Positions 32,499 through 41,206 of a stretch of 64,000 nt of DNA are shown here, piece after piece. The DNA lies in the NCBI RefSeq assembly GCF_002846415.1, contig NZ_PJMX01000001.1:8432001-8496000 (forward strand), given 5' to 3'. Every line of letters starts with the position of its first letter. Within the stretch, counting starts at the first letter, position 1. The notes under the pieces were generated by a model. That model saw only the letters and a program-made list of their open reading frames with translations, did no database searches and was not told the DNA's origin. The DNA is from Streptomyces sp. TLI_146. Lineage in GTDB: Bacteria; Actinomycetota; Actinomycetes; Streptomycetales; Streptomycetaceae. The position numbers were made by a program, and so were the translations under genes.

Positions 32499-32564
32499 AT
32501 TGTCCGCGGACAATGCGCATTGTCCGCTCCCGTAACGCGGGTCACGTTTTCATTGACGGACAAT
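32499..32564. promoter_or_regulatory. TTGTCCG/CGGACAA operator cluster upstream of the ALF gene
   Basis: ATTGTCCGCGGACAAT (32499-32514) is a perfect 16-bp palindrome; a direct half-site ATTGTCCG follows at 32519-32526, and an inverted half-site CGGACAAT lies at 32557-32564, overlapping a possible -35 box TTGACG (32553-32558). A weaker half-site occurs at 32593-32599. The palindrome plus half-site 20 bp on matches the element at 28172-28215. Confidence 0.65.
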
Positions 32565-32797
32565 CATTCCGCTGAAACCGTGGGAGATCGGCCGGACAAG
32601 CCACCCCACCCATCACAGCCGCGGCGAGGACAGAAAACTTCGTCGGGCTTCTCGGCGTGCACGGACGCACACGTAAGCACCACGGCATCGAATGATCCGG
32701 GCCTGCGCTATCGGCACACACCACCCGCTTGTGCGGGAATTCCGTATGCCGGGCACGGCTCATGCCTCACACACAGAAACCACAGGGGAACACTCCT

Positions 32798-35700
32798 ATG
32801 CAGACAACGTTCTGGAGCCGCAGACGGGTCCTGGGCGCACTCGCCGCCACTGCGGCCGTCACGGCCACGCCCTTGCTGCCGTTACCCCAGGCGCGCGCCG
32901 CCACCGGGAGCGCGCCGCTCGACCCGCTCGCCCTCCCGGACACCGACCGGGCCGCCGTGGTCAAGGCGTGGGTGACGGGAGGAGCGGCCGTCAAGGCAGC
33001 CGCGGCCGAAGCCCTCTGCGGCAGCGACGCCGACGTGCGGTCCTTCCTCGTCGACACACTGCCGCGCGCGACCACCGACGACAACCGCGTCGCCATCACC
33101 GCCTACCTCGCCCGCTCCGGCAAGGGTCTGCGGCGCGAGGCCGGAGCCGCACTCGCAGGCGGTGACCGTGCCATCGCCGACTTCCTGCGGGACGGCTTCG
33201 GACCCGCCGTCCTGGAAGATCTGCGCGTGGCGACCGCCACCTTGACGAGTACCGGCGGCAAAGCCATCCGGCGGGAAGCGAACGCGGCCCTGGACGAAGG
33301 CACCCAGCAGGCGCTGGAGGACTACCTGACGGAAGGCCGGTTCACCGCCCACCTGGAGGACATGCGGGTGCAGATCACCCGCATGCTGCCCACCGCGGGC
33401 CCCGAAGTGACGAAGTACGCCACGCGCGCCTTGGACGGGACCGCATCGGACGCCGAGTTCTTCCTCGACACGGGCCAGCACATCGCCCGCGCCCGCGACC
33501 AGGAGTCGGCCACGATCGAGGAACTTGTCGCTGTCGTCCAGCGGGAGGGCATACGCGCCAAGGCCGAGACCGGACTGGCCGTCGAGGCGTCCGCACGCGC
33601 CCAGAACTCTGCGCGTATGGCCAAGGAGGCAGCGGAGAGAGCCGCATCCGAGGCCGAGGCCGCCCGGGACGACGTGGAGCGCTCAGCAGCCGCCGCCCGT
33701 AAGGCCTCCAGCGCTGCCAAGGACGCGGCGAACGCCGCCCGCAACGCCATCAGCGCCTCCAACGCCGCGGTCGCCGCGTCCCGCCGCGCCTCCTGGGCGT
33801 CCACGGCCGCCTCCCACGCCGCCGCCACCGCCGCGAACGCCGCATCGCGCGCCTACAAGGCCGCCATCGCGGCCTCCGCGGACGCCGGGCAGACCGCGGC
33901 GGCAAAGGAAGCCGCGGTCGCCGCCCGCAACGCGGCCGCCCAGGCCCGGTCGGCGGCCAGCGCCGCGGACGAAGCCCAGACCGCATCGGCGCAGGCCGCG
34001 GCCGCCGGCTCCGCTTCCGCCGCCGCCGCACGCAACGCCGCCGGCGCCGCCACAGCCTCCGCGCAGGCCGCCGCCGCGGCCGGGGCTGCCCAGTCGGAGG
34101 CGGCCGAGGCGAAGCACCAGGCGGAGATCGCGACCGCTGCCGCCAACCGCGCCACGAACGCCGCCTCCACAGCCCAGGCCCTGGCGACGGCGGCGGCAGC
34201 TGCGGCGCGCACAGCACGCGACGCGGCGAACTCCGCCGCCGCCCACGCCGAGAGCGCGGCTGACGCGGCCGAGGAGGCGGTGAAGTACGCCGGACAGGCC
34301 ATCGACTTCGCGAACAGGTCCACGGCCCACGCGGCCCAGGCCGTCGAGGCTGCCAACACCGCGACCAAGGCGGTGGAGGACGCCATCGCGGTGGAGCGGG
34401 CGGCGCGGGAAGCGGAACTGGCCCGGCTGGAGCACGAGAAGCTCCAGGCCATCGACGAGGCCCGGCTGCTGGCCCGGCTGGAAGACGAGCAGCGAGCCGC
34501 GTACGAGGACAAGCGGGCACAGGACGAGCGCACGAACCAGGCCGTCAAGGACGTCATCCGCCGAGCCGAGCAGGCACTGGCGGCCAACGACCTGGCCCAG
34601 GCCGCCGTGCTGGGCCGTCAGGCCGCTGTCGGTCTGCTCACCTCCACGGGCGCGTGGACCCGTCAGGCCGCCCAGTTCGCCCTCGCGGGCGACGACGTCG
34701 ACGTCCTGACCTGGGTCGACCTCGACCGCGCCCTCGCTCAGCACCAGGACGACCGGGAAACCGTCCTCTACCTCGCTCAGATATCCACTCCGGTGATCGC
34801 GCGGGCCGCTCAGGCCGCCTTGGAAGGCTCCAGCACCACAGCGGTGGGCGACTTCGTCACCGGCGGTGTGATCAAAGCGTCGCAGGAAGACAACCGCTTC
34901 CAGATCGCCCGTATCCTGACCACCAAACCCGGCAAGGCCGTCAGGAAGGCTGCCGACGACGCGCTGGACGCGGACACCCCGCAGGCCCTGCAGGACTTCT
35001 TCGACCGCAGTTACCCCGCCGCCGTCCGAGAGGACGACGCGGTCAGCGCGGCCGTGCTCCTCAACGCCGCCGGCGCTTACACCAGGGCATACGCCGAGGT
35101 GGCGCTGGAGGGTCCGACCTGGATGCGGCGGAACTTCGTCGGCGTCGTGCAGTACAGCACCGCCCAGCTCGACCACGACGCCGCCACCCACGTCGCGGCG
35201 ATCCGCGGGGCGATCGCGGTCGCGGCGAAAATCGCCCAGGAGGCACAAGCCGATGCCGCGCTGGCGTCGCAGACCGCGGCACAGGCCCGCAACGCCGCCG
35301 CGGAGGCCCAGCAGTGGGCGAACAACGCCCTGGACTCGGCGAACCGAGCAAACCAGTACGGCGTGGACGCGAAACAGCTCGCCAACGAGGCGGACGCGTC
35401 CGCCCTCGCCGCCCAGGCATCGGCGAACCAGGCCAAAACAGCGGCGGCGGCCGCCCAGGGCGCGGCTCGGTCGGCGAACTACTCGGCGAACAAGGCCATC
35501 GACGCGGCCCGCTCCGCCCTGAACTCCTCCTACAGCGCCCAGGCGTCCGCCGTCGCTGCCCGCCAGGCAGCCCTGACGGCAGGCCAGGACGCCAAGGCCG
35601 CAGCGGACGCCGCCAGCGAGGCGCGCGCCACCGCCGCCCTCAAGCGCCAGGCCGAAGACGCCGAAAAGGCCCGCCAGGCCGCCGAGCAGTCCCGCCAGGA

Positions 35701-36154
35701 CCAAGCCGCCGGCCGGAACCCGGCCGACAGCCAGACCCACGACCAGGTCAATGAGAACGGCACCGGCCCCAAGAGGGAGAACTGGTGGGAGGACGCCGGC
35801 TGGTACGCCGACGCCTTCAACTGCATCAGCATCGGCTCGGGGCTCCTCGCCGGCACCCTCGGCCTCGCCAGCCTCGCCTTCCCCCCGCTGGCCCTGGGCG
35901 CCGCGTTCTTCGGCGCCGTCTCCGCGGGAACCAGCGCATTGAGCGCCCTGTTCACGGGAATCGAGCACGGCTTCACCAGCGGCCCCTTCCTGAAGTCCGC
36001 CGGAAACGCGGCCCTGGGCCTCCTCTCGGCGGGACAGTCCAAGTGGCTCAAACCGCTGGGGCAGAAGGTGGCCGCCCCCGTGGTCAAGGAAGTCACTCAC
36101 GTCGGCGAGGAACTCGCATCCTCGGTCACCAGGAAACTCTCGTCGATCTTCTGA
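32798..36154 (+). CDS. Secreted ALF-repeat coiled-coil protein with hydrophobic C-terminus
   Basis: 1118 residues. ATG 32798 has AGGGGAAC upstream. The start SRRRVLGALAATAAVTATPL looks like a Tat-type signal peptide. Residues about 45-240 hold ALF repeats (short repeats known mainly in streptomycetes; e.g. AAVKAAAAEALCGSDADVRS), then a very long Ala-rich coiled coil (about 260-610), a second ALF block and coil (about 620-960), and a C-terminal region with two hydrophobic helices (GSGLLAGTLGLASLAFPPLA, GAAFFGAVSAGTSALSALFT). This looks like the stalk of a secreted polymorphic-toxin-type protein whose C-terminus could insert into membranes. The toxin activity is not proved. Confidence 0.75.
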   Translation: MQTTFWSRRRVLGALAATAAVTATPLLPLPQARAATGSAPLDPLALPDTDRAAVVKAWVTGGAAVKAAAAEALCGSDADVRSFLVDTLPRATTDDNRVAITAYLARSGKGLRREAGAALAGGDRAIADFLRDGFGPAVLEDLRVATATLTSTGGKAIRREANAALDEGTQQALEDYLTEGRFTAHLEDMRVQITRMLPTAGPEVTKYATRALDGTASDAEFFLDTGQHIARARDQESATIEELVAVVQREGIRAKAETGLAVEASARAQNSARMAKEAAERAASEAEAARDDVERSAAAARKASSAAKDAANAARNAISASNAAVAASRRASWASTAASHAAATAANAASRAYKAAIAASADAGQTAAAKEAAVAARNAAAQARSAASAADEAQTASAQAAAAGSASAAAARNAAGAATASAQAAAAAGAAQSEAAEAKHQAEIATAAANRATNAASTAQALATAAAAAARTARDAANSAAAHAESAADAAEEAVKYAGQAIDFANRSTAHAAQAVEAANTATKAVEDAIAVERAAREAELARLEHEKLQAIDEARLLARLEDEQRAAYEDKRAQDERTNQAVKDVIRRAEQALAANDLAQAAVLGRQAAVGLLTSTGAWTRQAAQFALAGDDVDVLTWVDLDRALAQHQDDRETVLYLAQISTPVIARAAQAALEGSSTTAVGDFVTGGVIKASQEDNRFQIARILTTKPGKAVRKAADDALDADTPQALQDFFDRSYPAAVREDDAVSAAVLLNAAGAYTRAYAEVALEGPTWMRRNFVGVVQYSTAQLDHDAATHVAAIRGAIAVAAKIAQEAQADAALASQTAAQARNAAAEAQQWANNALDSANRANQYGVDAKQLANEADASALAAQASANQAKTAAAAAQGAARSANYSANKAIDAARSALNSSYSAQASAVAARQAALTAGQDAKAAADAASEARATAALKRQAEDAEKARQAAEQSRQDQAAGRNPADSQTHDQVNENGTGPKRENWWEDAGWYADAFNCISIGSGLLAGTLGLASLAFPPLALGAAFFGAVSAGTSALSALFTGIEHGFTSGPFLKSAGNAALGLLSAGQSKWLKPLGQKVAAPVVKEVTHVGEELASSVTRKLSSIF

Positions 36155-36308
36155 ACGCGCTTGCGCGCGAACACCACGCCGAGCACGTGTCGAGTCCTGC
36201 CGTCCACGGGCAGCAGGGGGCTGCGTCACCTGTCCGCCGGGAGGTGGGACGAGGAGCACTGCCGCGTACCTATTGAGGATCCACTCACCCCTCGTCGAAG
36301 GAGATCGG

Positions 36309-38750
36309 ATGAAACTCGCACGACAGGTCGTCGCCGTGGTCGCGGCGGTGGCAGCATGCGTGACCACGGCCGGGACCGCCGCTGCCGCCGGTTCGCGCGC
36401 ACCCGAATCGAGCAGAGCGACCGCTACGGACACCCAACCCGCTTCGGTGGTCGAGGACTTCGCCTACCCTGACGCCGAGAAGATCAGGCAGGAGAAGGGG
36501 ATCGTCCTCAAGCGCGGCGACGGCCACATCGTGCTCGCCGAGTGCGGGACATCCACGGGGCTCATGGAAGTGTGGCCACGCGCACGGGCAAGGGTCTGTT
36601 TTCGGACCAACGGCCCCACAGGTTATCTCTCTTTGGAAATACCCTCCGTTTACCTGGTCAAGGCCAGCAAAGATGCGGCCGCTTCCGTCACCCTCACCGC
36701 GCCGGACCAGACGACACAGCAGATCGAGATACCCAAGAACACCTCGCAGGGGGTCGGCGAAGCCAACGACCCGCAGGAGCGCGACCACATGCTGGTGGAG
36801 ATCCGGATCGGGCAGAGCGGCGCCACGTCCGTACTCTCGGGCGATCCGGCCCGCCCTTGGCTCGCCCGTGTCAACGTCAAGGAAGCCGGCCGCGAGGGCA
36901 GCCGCAGTTGCAGCGGCAGCCTGGTCGACAAGGCCTGGCTGCTGACGTCCGCGCAGTGCTTCAGTGGCAGCGCGGCGTCGCTGGTGAGCACGCCGGCGGA
37001 CCCGCCGCCCGATGCGACAGCCACGTTCGCCGGGCAGCCGCCGATCAGGATCGACTACCTTGCGGCCCGCACCGACAGGGACCTCGTACTTGCCCGGTTG
37101 GCCGCACCGGTCACCGGTGTCACGCCCGCCGTTCTCGCGCGCGGTGCCGCCGCCGACGGCTCCGCACTGCTCGCTGCGGGATACGGCCGTACCAAGACCG
37201 AGTGGGTGCCCGACAGCCCGCACCACAGCAGCGTGAACCAGGCAAGTACCACGGCTACCGACCTGAACCTGACGGACGGACAGATCTGCAAGGGCGACGC
37301 AGGAGGTCCGGTCCTGGACGGCAACGGCCGTATCGTGGCCGTGCAGAGCCGAGCCAGTCACACCGACTGCCTGGGACAGCTCGGCCAGGGAACCAACTCG
37401 CTCGCAGCCCGCACCGACAACATCATCCCGTGGCTCGACAGCAGCACGTTCAACGGTATCGCCCAATACTCGCTCGATGAGAGCACTGGGTCCCGCCGAG
37501 TCCGCGGCGGCACGACGGAGAACTTCGTCGCCACGGTTGCCGGTGGGGCCGAGTTGGGGAGCCCGGGCAAGGTGGGCGGCGCCCTGCGATTGAACGGGAC
37601 AACCGGCTATGCGGCGACCCCAGGTCCAGTAGTGGACACGACCAAGTCGTTCTCCGTCTCGGCATGGGTGAAGATGGACAACAAGGACCGCAACTACACG
37701 TTCGTATCCCAAGCGGGGGAACGCGCCAGCGGGTTCCAGATCTACTACTCCACGTACTACGACAGGTTCATCTTCAACCGGCACGTCAGCGACACCGACG
37801 GAACCGACATCGTCCGAGCGATCAGCAATCAGGCTCCGGTGCCGGGGACGTGGACCCACCTAACCGGCTCGTACGACATGGTCGCCCGGACGCTGTCGTT
37901 GTTCGTCAACGGCGAGTTGCAGAGCTCCGTGCCCTTCACCACGCCCTGGCGCGCCGGCGGCGGACTGCAGATCGGCCGGCTGCGCTATGAGAGCGACTGG
38001 CGGGAGAACGCCCAGGGCACGATCGACGAGGTGCGTGCGGTGCAGTCCACGGTGACACAAGCCGATGCCGCATCGCTCGCAGCGGGCACACTCCCTCCCC
38101 ACCTACAGGAATTGGCCTACTTCTCGCTGGATGAGGCACCGGGAGCAACGAACGTCGACGGGGGCGACGGAGCCGGACTGTCGGCCACGGTTGCCGGTGG
38201 GGCCGAGTTGGGGAGCCCGGGCAAGGTGGGCGGCGCCCTGCGATTGAACGGGACAACCGGCTATGCGGCGACCGCAGGTCCAGTAGTGGACACGACCAAG
38301 TCGTTCTCCGTCTCGGCATGGGTGAAGATGGACAACAAGGACCGCAACTACACGTTCGTATCCCAAGCGGGGGAACGGGGCAGCGGGTTCCAGATCTACT
38401 ACTCCACGTACTACGACAGGTTCATCTTCAACCGGCACGTCAGCGACACCGACGAAACCGACATCGTCCGATCCCTCAGTGCGGACCCTGCGCAGATCGG
38501 CGTCTGGACCAAACTCACCGGCGTCTACAACGCCGCCGACCAGACGATTCAGCTGTTCGTCGACGGAAAGCCACAGCAGGCGGCCACCTTCACCACACCG
38601 TGGCGGGCCAGCAGCGCGCTGCAGCTCGGTCGGCTCCACTACAAGGGAGCCTGGACGGAGAACGCGGCCGGCGCGATCGACAACGTTCGCGTCTGGACTC
38701 GCGCCGTCGAACCCGGCGACATAGCCAACGAGGGCATCACCGTCGCCTAG
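36309..38750 (+). CDS. Secreted trypsin-fold pseudoprotease with two LamG domains
   Basis: The 813-residue protein has a signal peptide (VVAVVAAVAACVTTAGTAAA), a trypsin-like S1 domain (about 185-375) and two LamG/concanavalin-like domains (about 400-590 and 625-810). In the S1 domain the His of the TAAHC motif is Gln (WLLTSAQCF), the Asp is kept (DRDLVLARL), and the catalytic Ser of GDSGGP is Ala (CKGDAGGPV). It should therefore bind rather than cut protein. ATG 36309 has GAAGGAG upstream. It lies between the ALF protein and the dual nuclease, all on the same strand with leader gaps of 150-350 bp. Confidence 0.82.
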   Translation: MKLARQVVAVVAAVAACVTTAGTAAAAGSRAPESSRATATDTQPASVVEDFAYPDAEKIRQEKGIVLKRGDGHIVLAECGTSTGLMEVWPRARARVCFRTNGPTGYLSLEIPSVYLVKASKDAAASVTLTAPDQTTQQIEIPKNTSQGVGEANDPQERDHMLVEIRIGQSGATSVLSGDPARPWLARVNVKEAGREGSRSCSGSLVDKAWLLTSAQCFSGSAASLVSTPADPPPDATATFAGQPPIRIDYLAARTDRDLVLARLAAPVTGVTPAVLARGAAADGSALLAAGYGRTKTEWVPDSPHHSSVNQASTTATDLNLTDGQICKGDAGGPVLDGNGRIVAVQSRASHTDCLGQLGQGTNSLAARTDNIIPWLDSSTFNGIAQYSLDESTGSRRVRGGTTENFVATVAGGAELGSPGKVGGALRLNGTTGYAATPGPVVDTTKSFSVSAWVKMDNKDRNYTFVSQAGERASGFQIYYSTYYDRFIFNRHVSDTDGTDIVRAISNQAPVPGTWTHLTGSYDMVARTLSLFVNGELQSSVPFTTPWRAGGGLQIGRLRYESDWRENAQGTIDEVRAVQSTVTQADAASLAAGTLPPHLQELAYFSLDEAPGATNVDGGDGAGLSATVAGGAELGSPGKVGGALRLNGTTGYAATAGPVVDTTKSFSVSAWVKMDNKDRNYTFVSQAGERGSGFQIYYSTYYDRFIFNRHVSDTDETDIVRSLSADPAQIGVWTKLTGVYNAADQTIQLFVDGKPQQAATFTTPWRASSALQLGRLHYKGAWTENAAGAIDNVRVWTRAVEPGDIANEGITVA
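37530..37817 (+). repeat. Duplicated LamG DNA segment, first copy
   Basis: The 288 bases are repeated at 38184-38471 with only a handful of changes, an offset of exactly 654 bp. They encode the first beta-strands of each LamG domain (LRLNGTTGYAAT, FSVSAWVKMDNKDRNYTFVS). Such nucleotide identity between domains of one gene points to a recent duplication or ongoing gene conversion. Confidence 0.9.
38184..38471 (+). repeat. Duplicated LamG DNA segment, second copy
   Basis: This is the second copy of the 288-bp segment at 37530-37817; the differences I see include ACCCCAGG versus ACCGCAGG and GACGGAACC versus GACGAAACC. Reading frame is identical. Confidence 0.9.
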
Positions 38751-39096
38751 GAGAACCGGGGCCCGGCGAGGCCCCGCTTGCCCCAACAAGCATCCGCATC
38801 AGACGTGTTTGTGACCTGCGCGCCCGGCTGGCGGCTCGACATCCCCGGGCCATGACCCGCAGGACAGTGTGGTGGGCCGCAGGACGGCTCGCGCCGACCG
38901 GCCCACCACACCCCTTCATGCGGCCCCGATCGCCGCGACCCCCCTCGCAACCATGACAGACAGTCAGTAAGGGACGGACTCCCCGGATGAACACACCAAC
39001 AGCGCCTCCGGCCCCGGACCGCGAAAGACGGTCCGCGGCGACTGCTCACCCGCCCCATGGGGCGGTGCCTGAAACGACGTCCTTCCGCGAGAAGAT
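38751..39096. other. Intergenic stretch before the dual nuclease gene
   Basis: No gene is seen. A perfect 16-bp palindrome, CCGCCCCATGGGGCGG, lies at 39050-39065, 30 bp before the nuclease start, and a small stem GGACCG/CGGTCC lies near 39017-39036. Either could be an operator or leader structure. Confidence 0.5.
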
Positions 39097-41100
39097 ATGA
39101 AGTCGCCACGCGCGGGACGGCTACTCGTCAGCCTCCTCGGCCTCCTCCTCGTGGTAAGCCTCACCACGACCGGCACGGCTGCCGCTACCCAGAAGGCACC
39201 GACCGCCCAGACGCCCGCAACCGCCCTCGGCCAGGCGGACACAGCCCACCTCGGCGACCAGCCCGAGACCCCCATCCAGACCCAGCCCATCACGATCACT
39301 CCCGGTGAGCATTGCAGGCCCACCGCCGTCGGCTCCCGCGAACGCAGAGCAGGTGCCGTGGAAGCGTGCGTCACTACGAGCACCACAAGCCCCACGAGCA
39401 CCACACCGGCGACACCGTCCGGACGACAGTCCCGCGCCATCGCTCTGCCGTCGGCCTCGCCCTCCACCGCTTCCGACGAGGGCGCCTGCACCATCACGGC
39501 CGCCGGGCAGTGGACCCACACCCGCTTCGGGTACTGCCTGAGCGGTTTGACCGTGCTGTACGTGCTCAAGGACAGCAATGGCAAGGAACTCGGCACCGGC
39601 ACGCTGAGCGTCGCGACCAGCGCCACCCTCCCGGGCACCGGCACGAGTTGGAGAGAGTACGTCACCGTGACCATGACCGGCGCGGAGAGGGCAGTCACAT
39701 CCCTGACTGCGAAGTTCAAGGTCTCCTGCTCGGCCGGCTGCACGGCGAGCAGAACCCCGCCCTGGTACGGAGGGCAACTGGTCAAGGGCCAGTCCGTCAG
39801 CGGCAGTACCTCCTACTCCTCCTCTCCCGCCGTCGGCACGAAGGTCGACTTCACGACGTCGTACAACCTCTACGTGACCTCTCCGGGTGCCGACATCACG
39901 GACCCGGACGCCTCCTGGAGCAACCCGAAGGTGATCCGCTGCGACGACGACGTCCGGGATACGAGCAGTTCCGGCAGCGAGCCCGGGCCGGGGTGCGTCG
40001 TCCCCAGCTTCATGCCCGTCGTCAAGATGAGCACCATCGCGAACGGGTCGGACTCGGGAGCCGCGGCGGCCGGATACCTGTGGGCCCAGAACAACCTTGC
40101 TGACGGCTGGGGGCGCAGCAGACCGCTGACCCGGGCGAAGAACGGCGCGGCCGACCGCACCAGCCGCACCTGCGAGGGTTCGCAGCCCTTCGAGGCCAGG
40201 GACTCCGTTCCGGACGACAGTTGCGGCGACTTCCCCTTCGGAGCCACCCATGAAGGAGGGACCGACGGCGCCCGGTGCGCCGAGATCATCCCCAAGCACA
40301 CCGGCAGTGGATGGCACGTCTACCAGCTGATACCCACGGGCACCGGCATGCCGTGCGTGCGCGCCCATGTCCCGAAAGCCGACATCCAGTCCGCCGAGAC
40401 GCAACTGGCTGCGGGCTTTGCCAACCAGCGCGTCCTGGAGCGCGAGCAGTTCAAGCTGGAGATCACCAGCACGACCCCCGAACCGCAGGGCGCCTGCCTG
40501 CTGAGCCCGCCGACCGGGTCCGGCCCGTCAGGCGACGGGTGGATCTCGAACACCAACGAACCGGTCGCCCAGCGCAACAAGACCACCGCCCCGCCCGGCC
40601 CGGCCGGTACCCGGCCAACCAAGGCAACGGCCTGTCTGGGCAAGACAAGCGTCAAAGGGAGCGATGCCGCGGGGGACATTACTGGATGGCAGGACGCCCA
40701 GATCACGGCCCGCCCTTATGCGCCGCCGGGAGCCCAGCCCCCGTTCGGGCTCGCCCGATGCCACCTGATCGCCAACATCCTCGGGGGGCAGGGCAGAATC
40801 ACTGACGGACAGGACAACCTCGTCCCCTGCTGGCAGCTGGGGATGAACACCGGAACGCCCAGCATGCGCACCTTTGAGACCGCGGCCCAAAAAACAGTAA
40901 CCTACGACAGCTTCGGGCCGAACGACGCCATCTTCTACGAGGTGACACCCCACTACCGGGACGCCACCAGCACCATTCCCGACAGCGTCGCCATGAGCGC
41001 CACCATCCAACGGGCAGACGGAACGACGGAGCCGCTGTTCCCCGACGTCGTCGTCGCCAACACCAAGGGGGCTGACAGCCCCATCAATCTCGGAAACTGA
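39097..41100 (+). CDS. Secreted protein with two nuclease domains
   Basis: 667 residues. After a signal peptide (LLVSLLGLLLVVSLTTTG) comes a low-complexity Ser/Thr linker and a beta-rich domain (about 125-310). Residues about 325-470 resemble the NucA/NucB DNase domain (CGDFPFGATHEGG motif, with the YLWAQNNLADGWG stretch before it). Residues about 545-665 resemble the DNA/RNA non-specific endonuclease Endonuclea_NS_2 type (RCHLIANILGGQGR, NLVPCWQ, FYEVTPHYRD, IPDSVAMSA); the usual R-G-H is R-C-H here. It should degrade nucleic acid outside the cell, as nutrient enzyme or toxin. ATG 39097 follows GAGAAGAT. No dedicated immunity gene is visible next to it. Confidence 0.78.
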   Translation: MKSPRAGRLLVSLLGLLLVVSLTTTGTAAATQKAPTAQTPATALGQADTAHLGDQPETPIQTQPITITPGEHCRPTAVGSRERRAGAVEACVTTSTTSPTSTTPATPSGRQSRAIALPSASPSTASDEGACTITAAGQWTHTRFGYCLSGLTVLYVLKDSNGKELGTGTLSVATSATLPGTGTSWREYVTVTMTGAERAVTSLTAKFKVSCSAGCTASRTPPWYGGQLVKGQSVSGSTSYSSSPAVGTKVDFTTSYNLYVTSPGADITDPDASWSNPKVIRCDDDVRDTSSSGSEPGPGCVVPSFMPVVKMSTIANGSDSGAAAAGYLWAQNNLADGWGRSRPLTRAKNGAADRTSRTCEGSQPFEARDSVPDDSCGDFPFGATHEGGTDGARCAEIIPKHTGSGWHVYQLIPTGTGMPCVRAHVPKADIQSAETQLAAGFANQRVLEREQFKLEITSTTPEPQGACLLSPPTGSGPSGDGWISNTNEPVAQRNKTTAPPGPAGTRPTKATACLGKTSVKGSDAAGDITGWQDAQITARPYAPPGAQPPFGLARCHLIANILGGQGRITDGQDNLVPCWQLGMNTGTPSMRTFETAAQKTVTYDSFGPNDAIFYEVTPHYRDATSTIPDSVAMSATIQRADGTTEPLFPDVVVANTKGADSPINLGN

Positions 41101-41132
41101 CCGCATCCCACCCGCACCGATCGGAAACCGAA

Positions 41133-41166
41133 GACGCCCGGCCGGGTCTATGCCGGGCCGGGCGTC
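41133..41166. terminator. Hairpin after the dual nuclease gene
   Basis: GACGCCCGGCC (41133-41143) pairs perfectly with GGCCGGGCGTC (41156-41166) with a 12-nt loop, 32 bp after the stop of the nuclease gene. The sequence that follows (GTCGTTGTCTG) has some T enrichment. Confidence 0.7.
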
Positions 41167-41206
41167 GTCGTTGTCTGCTGCGCTGGGTCTGTTGCCGCTG
41201 GTGGCT

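Noticed and set aside
33600..35700. Tandem-repeat appearance in the ALF gene, considered as a CRISPR-like or satellite array
   Set aside because: The repetition follows from Ala-rich codons in a coiled coil; there is no constant repeat and spacer structure. No CRISPR array was seen anywhere in the window.
33683..36433. 916-codon minus-strand frame opposite the ALF-repeat gene
   Set aside because: It is a Gly/Val/Arg-rich shadow caused by the GCC-rich Ala codons of the real gene.
39097..41166. An immunity gene for the dual nuclease
   Set aside because: The next gene downstream is the IS transposase and the preceding gene is the pseudoprotease; no small unassigned gene fits.
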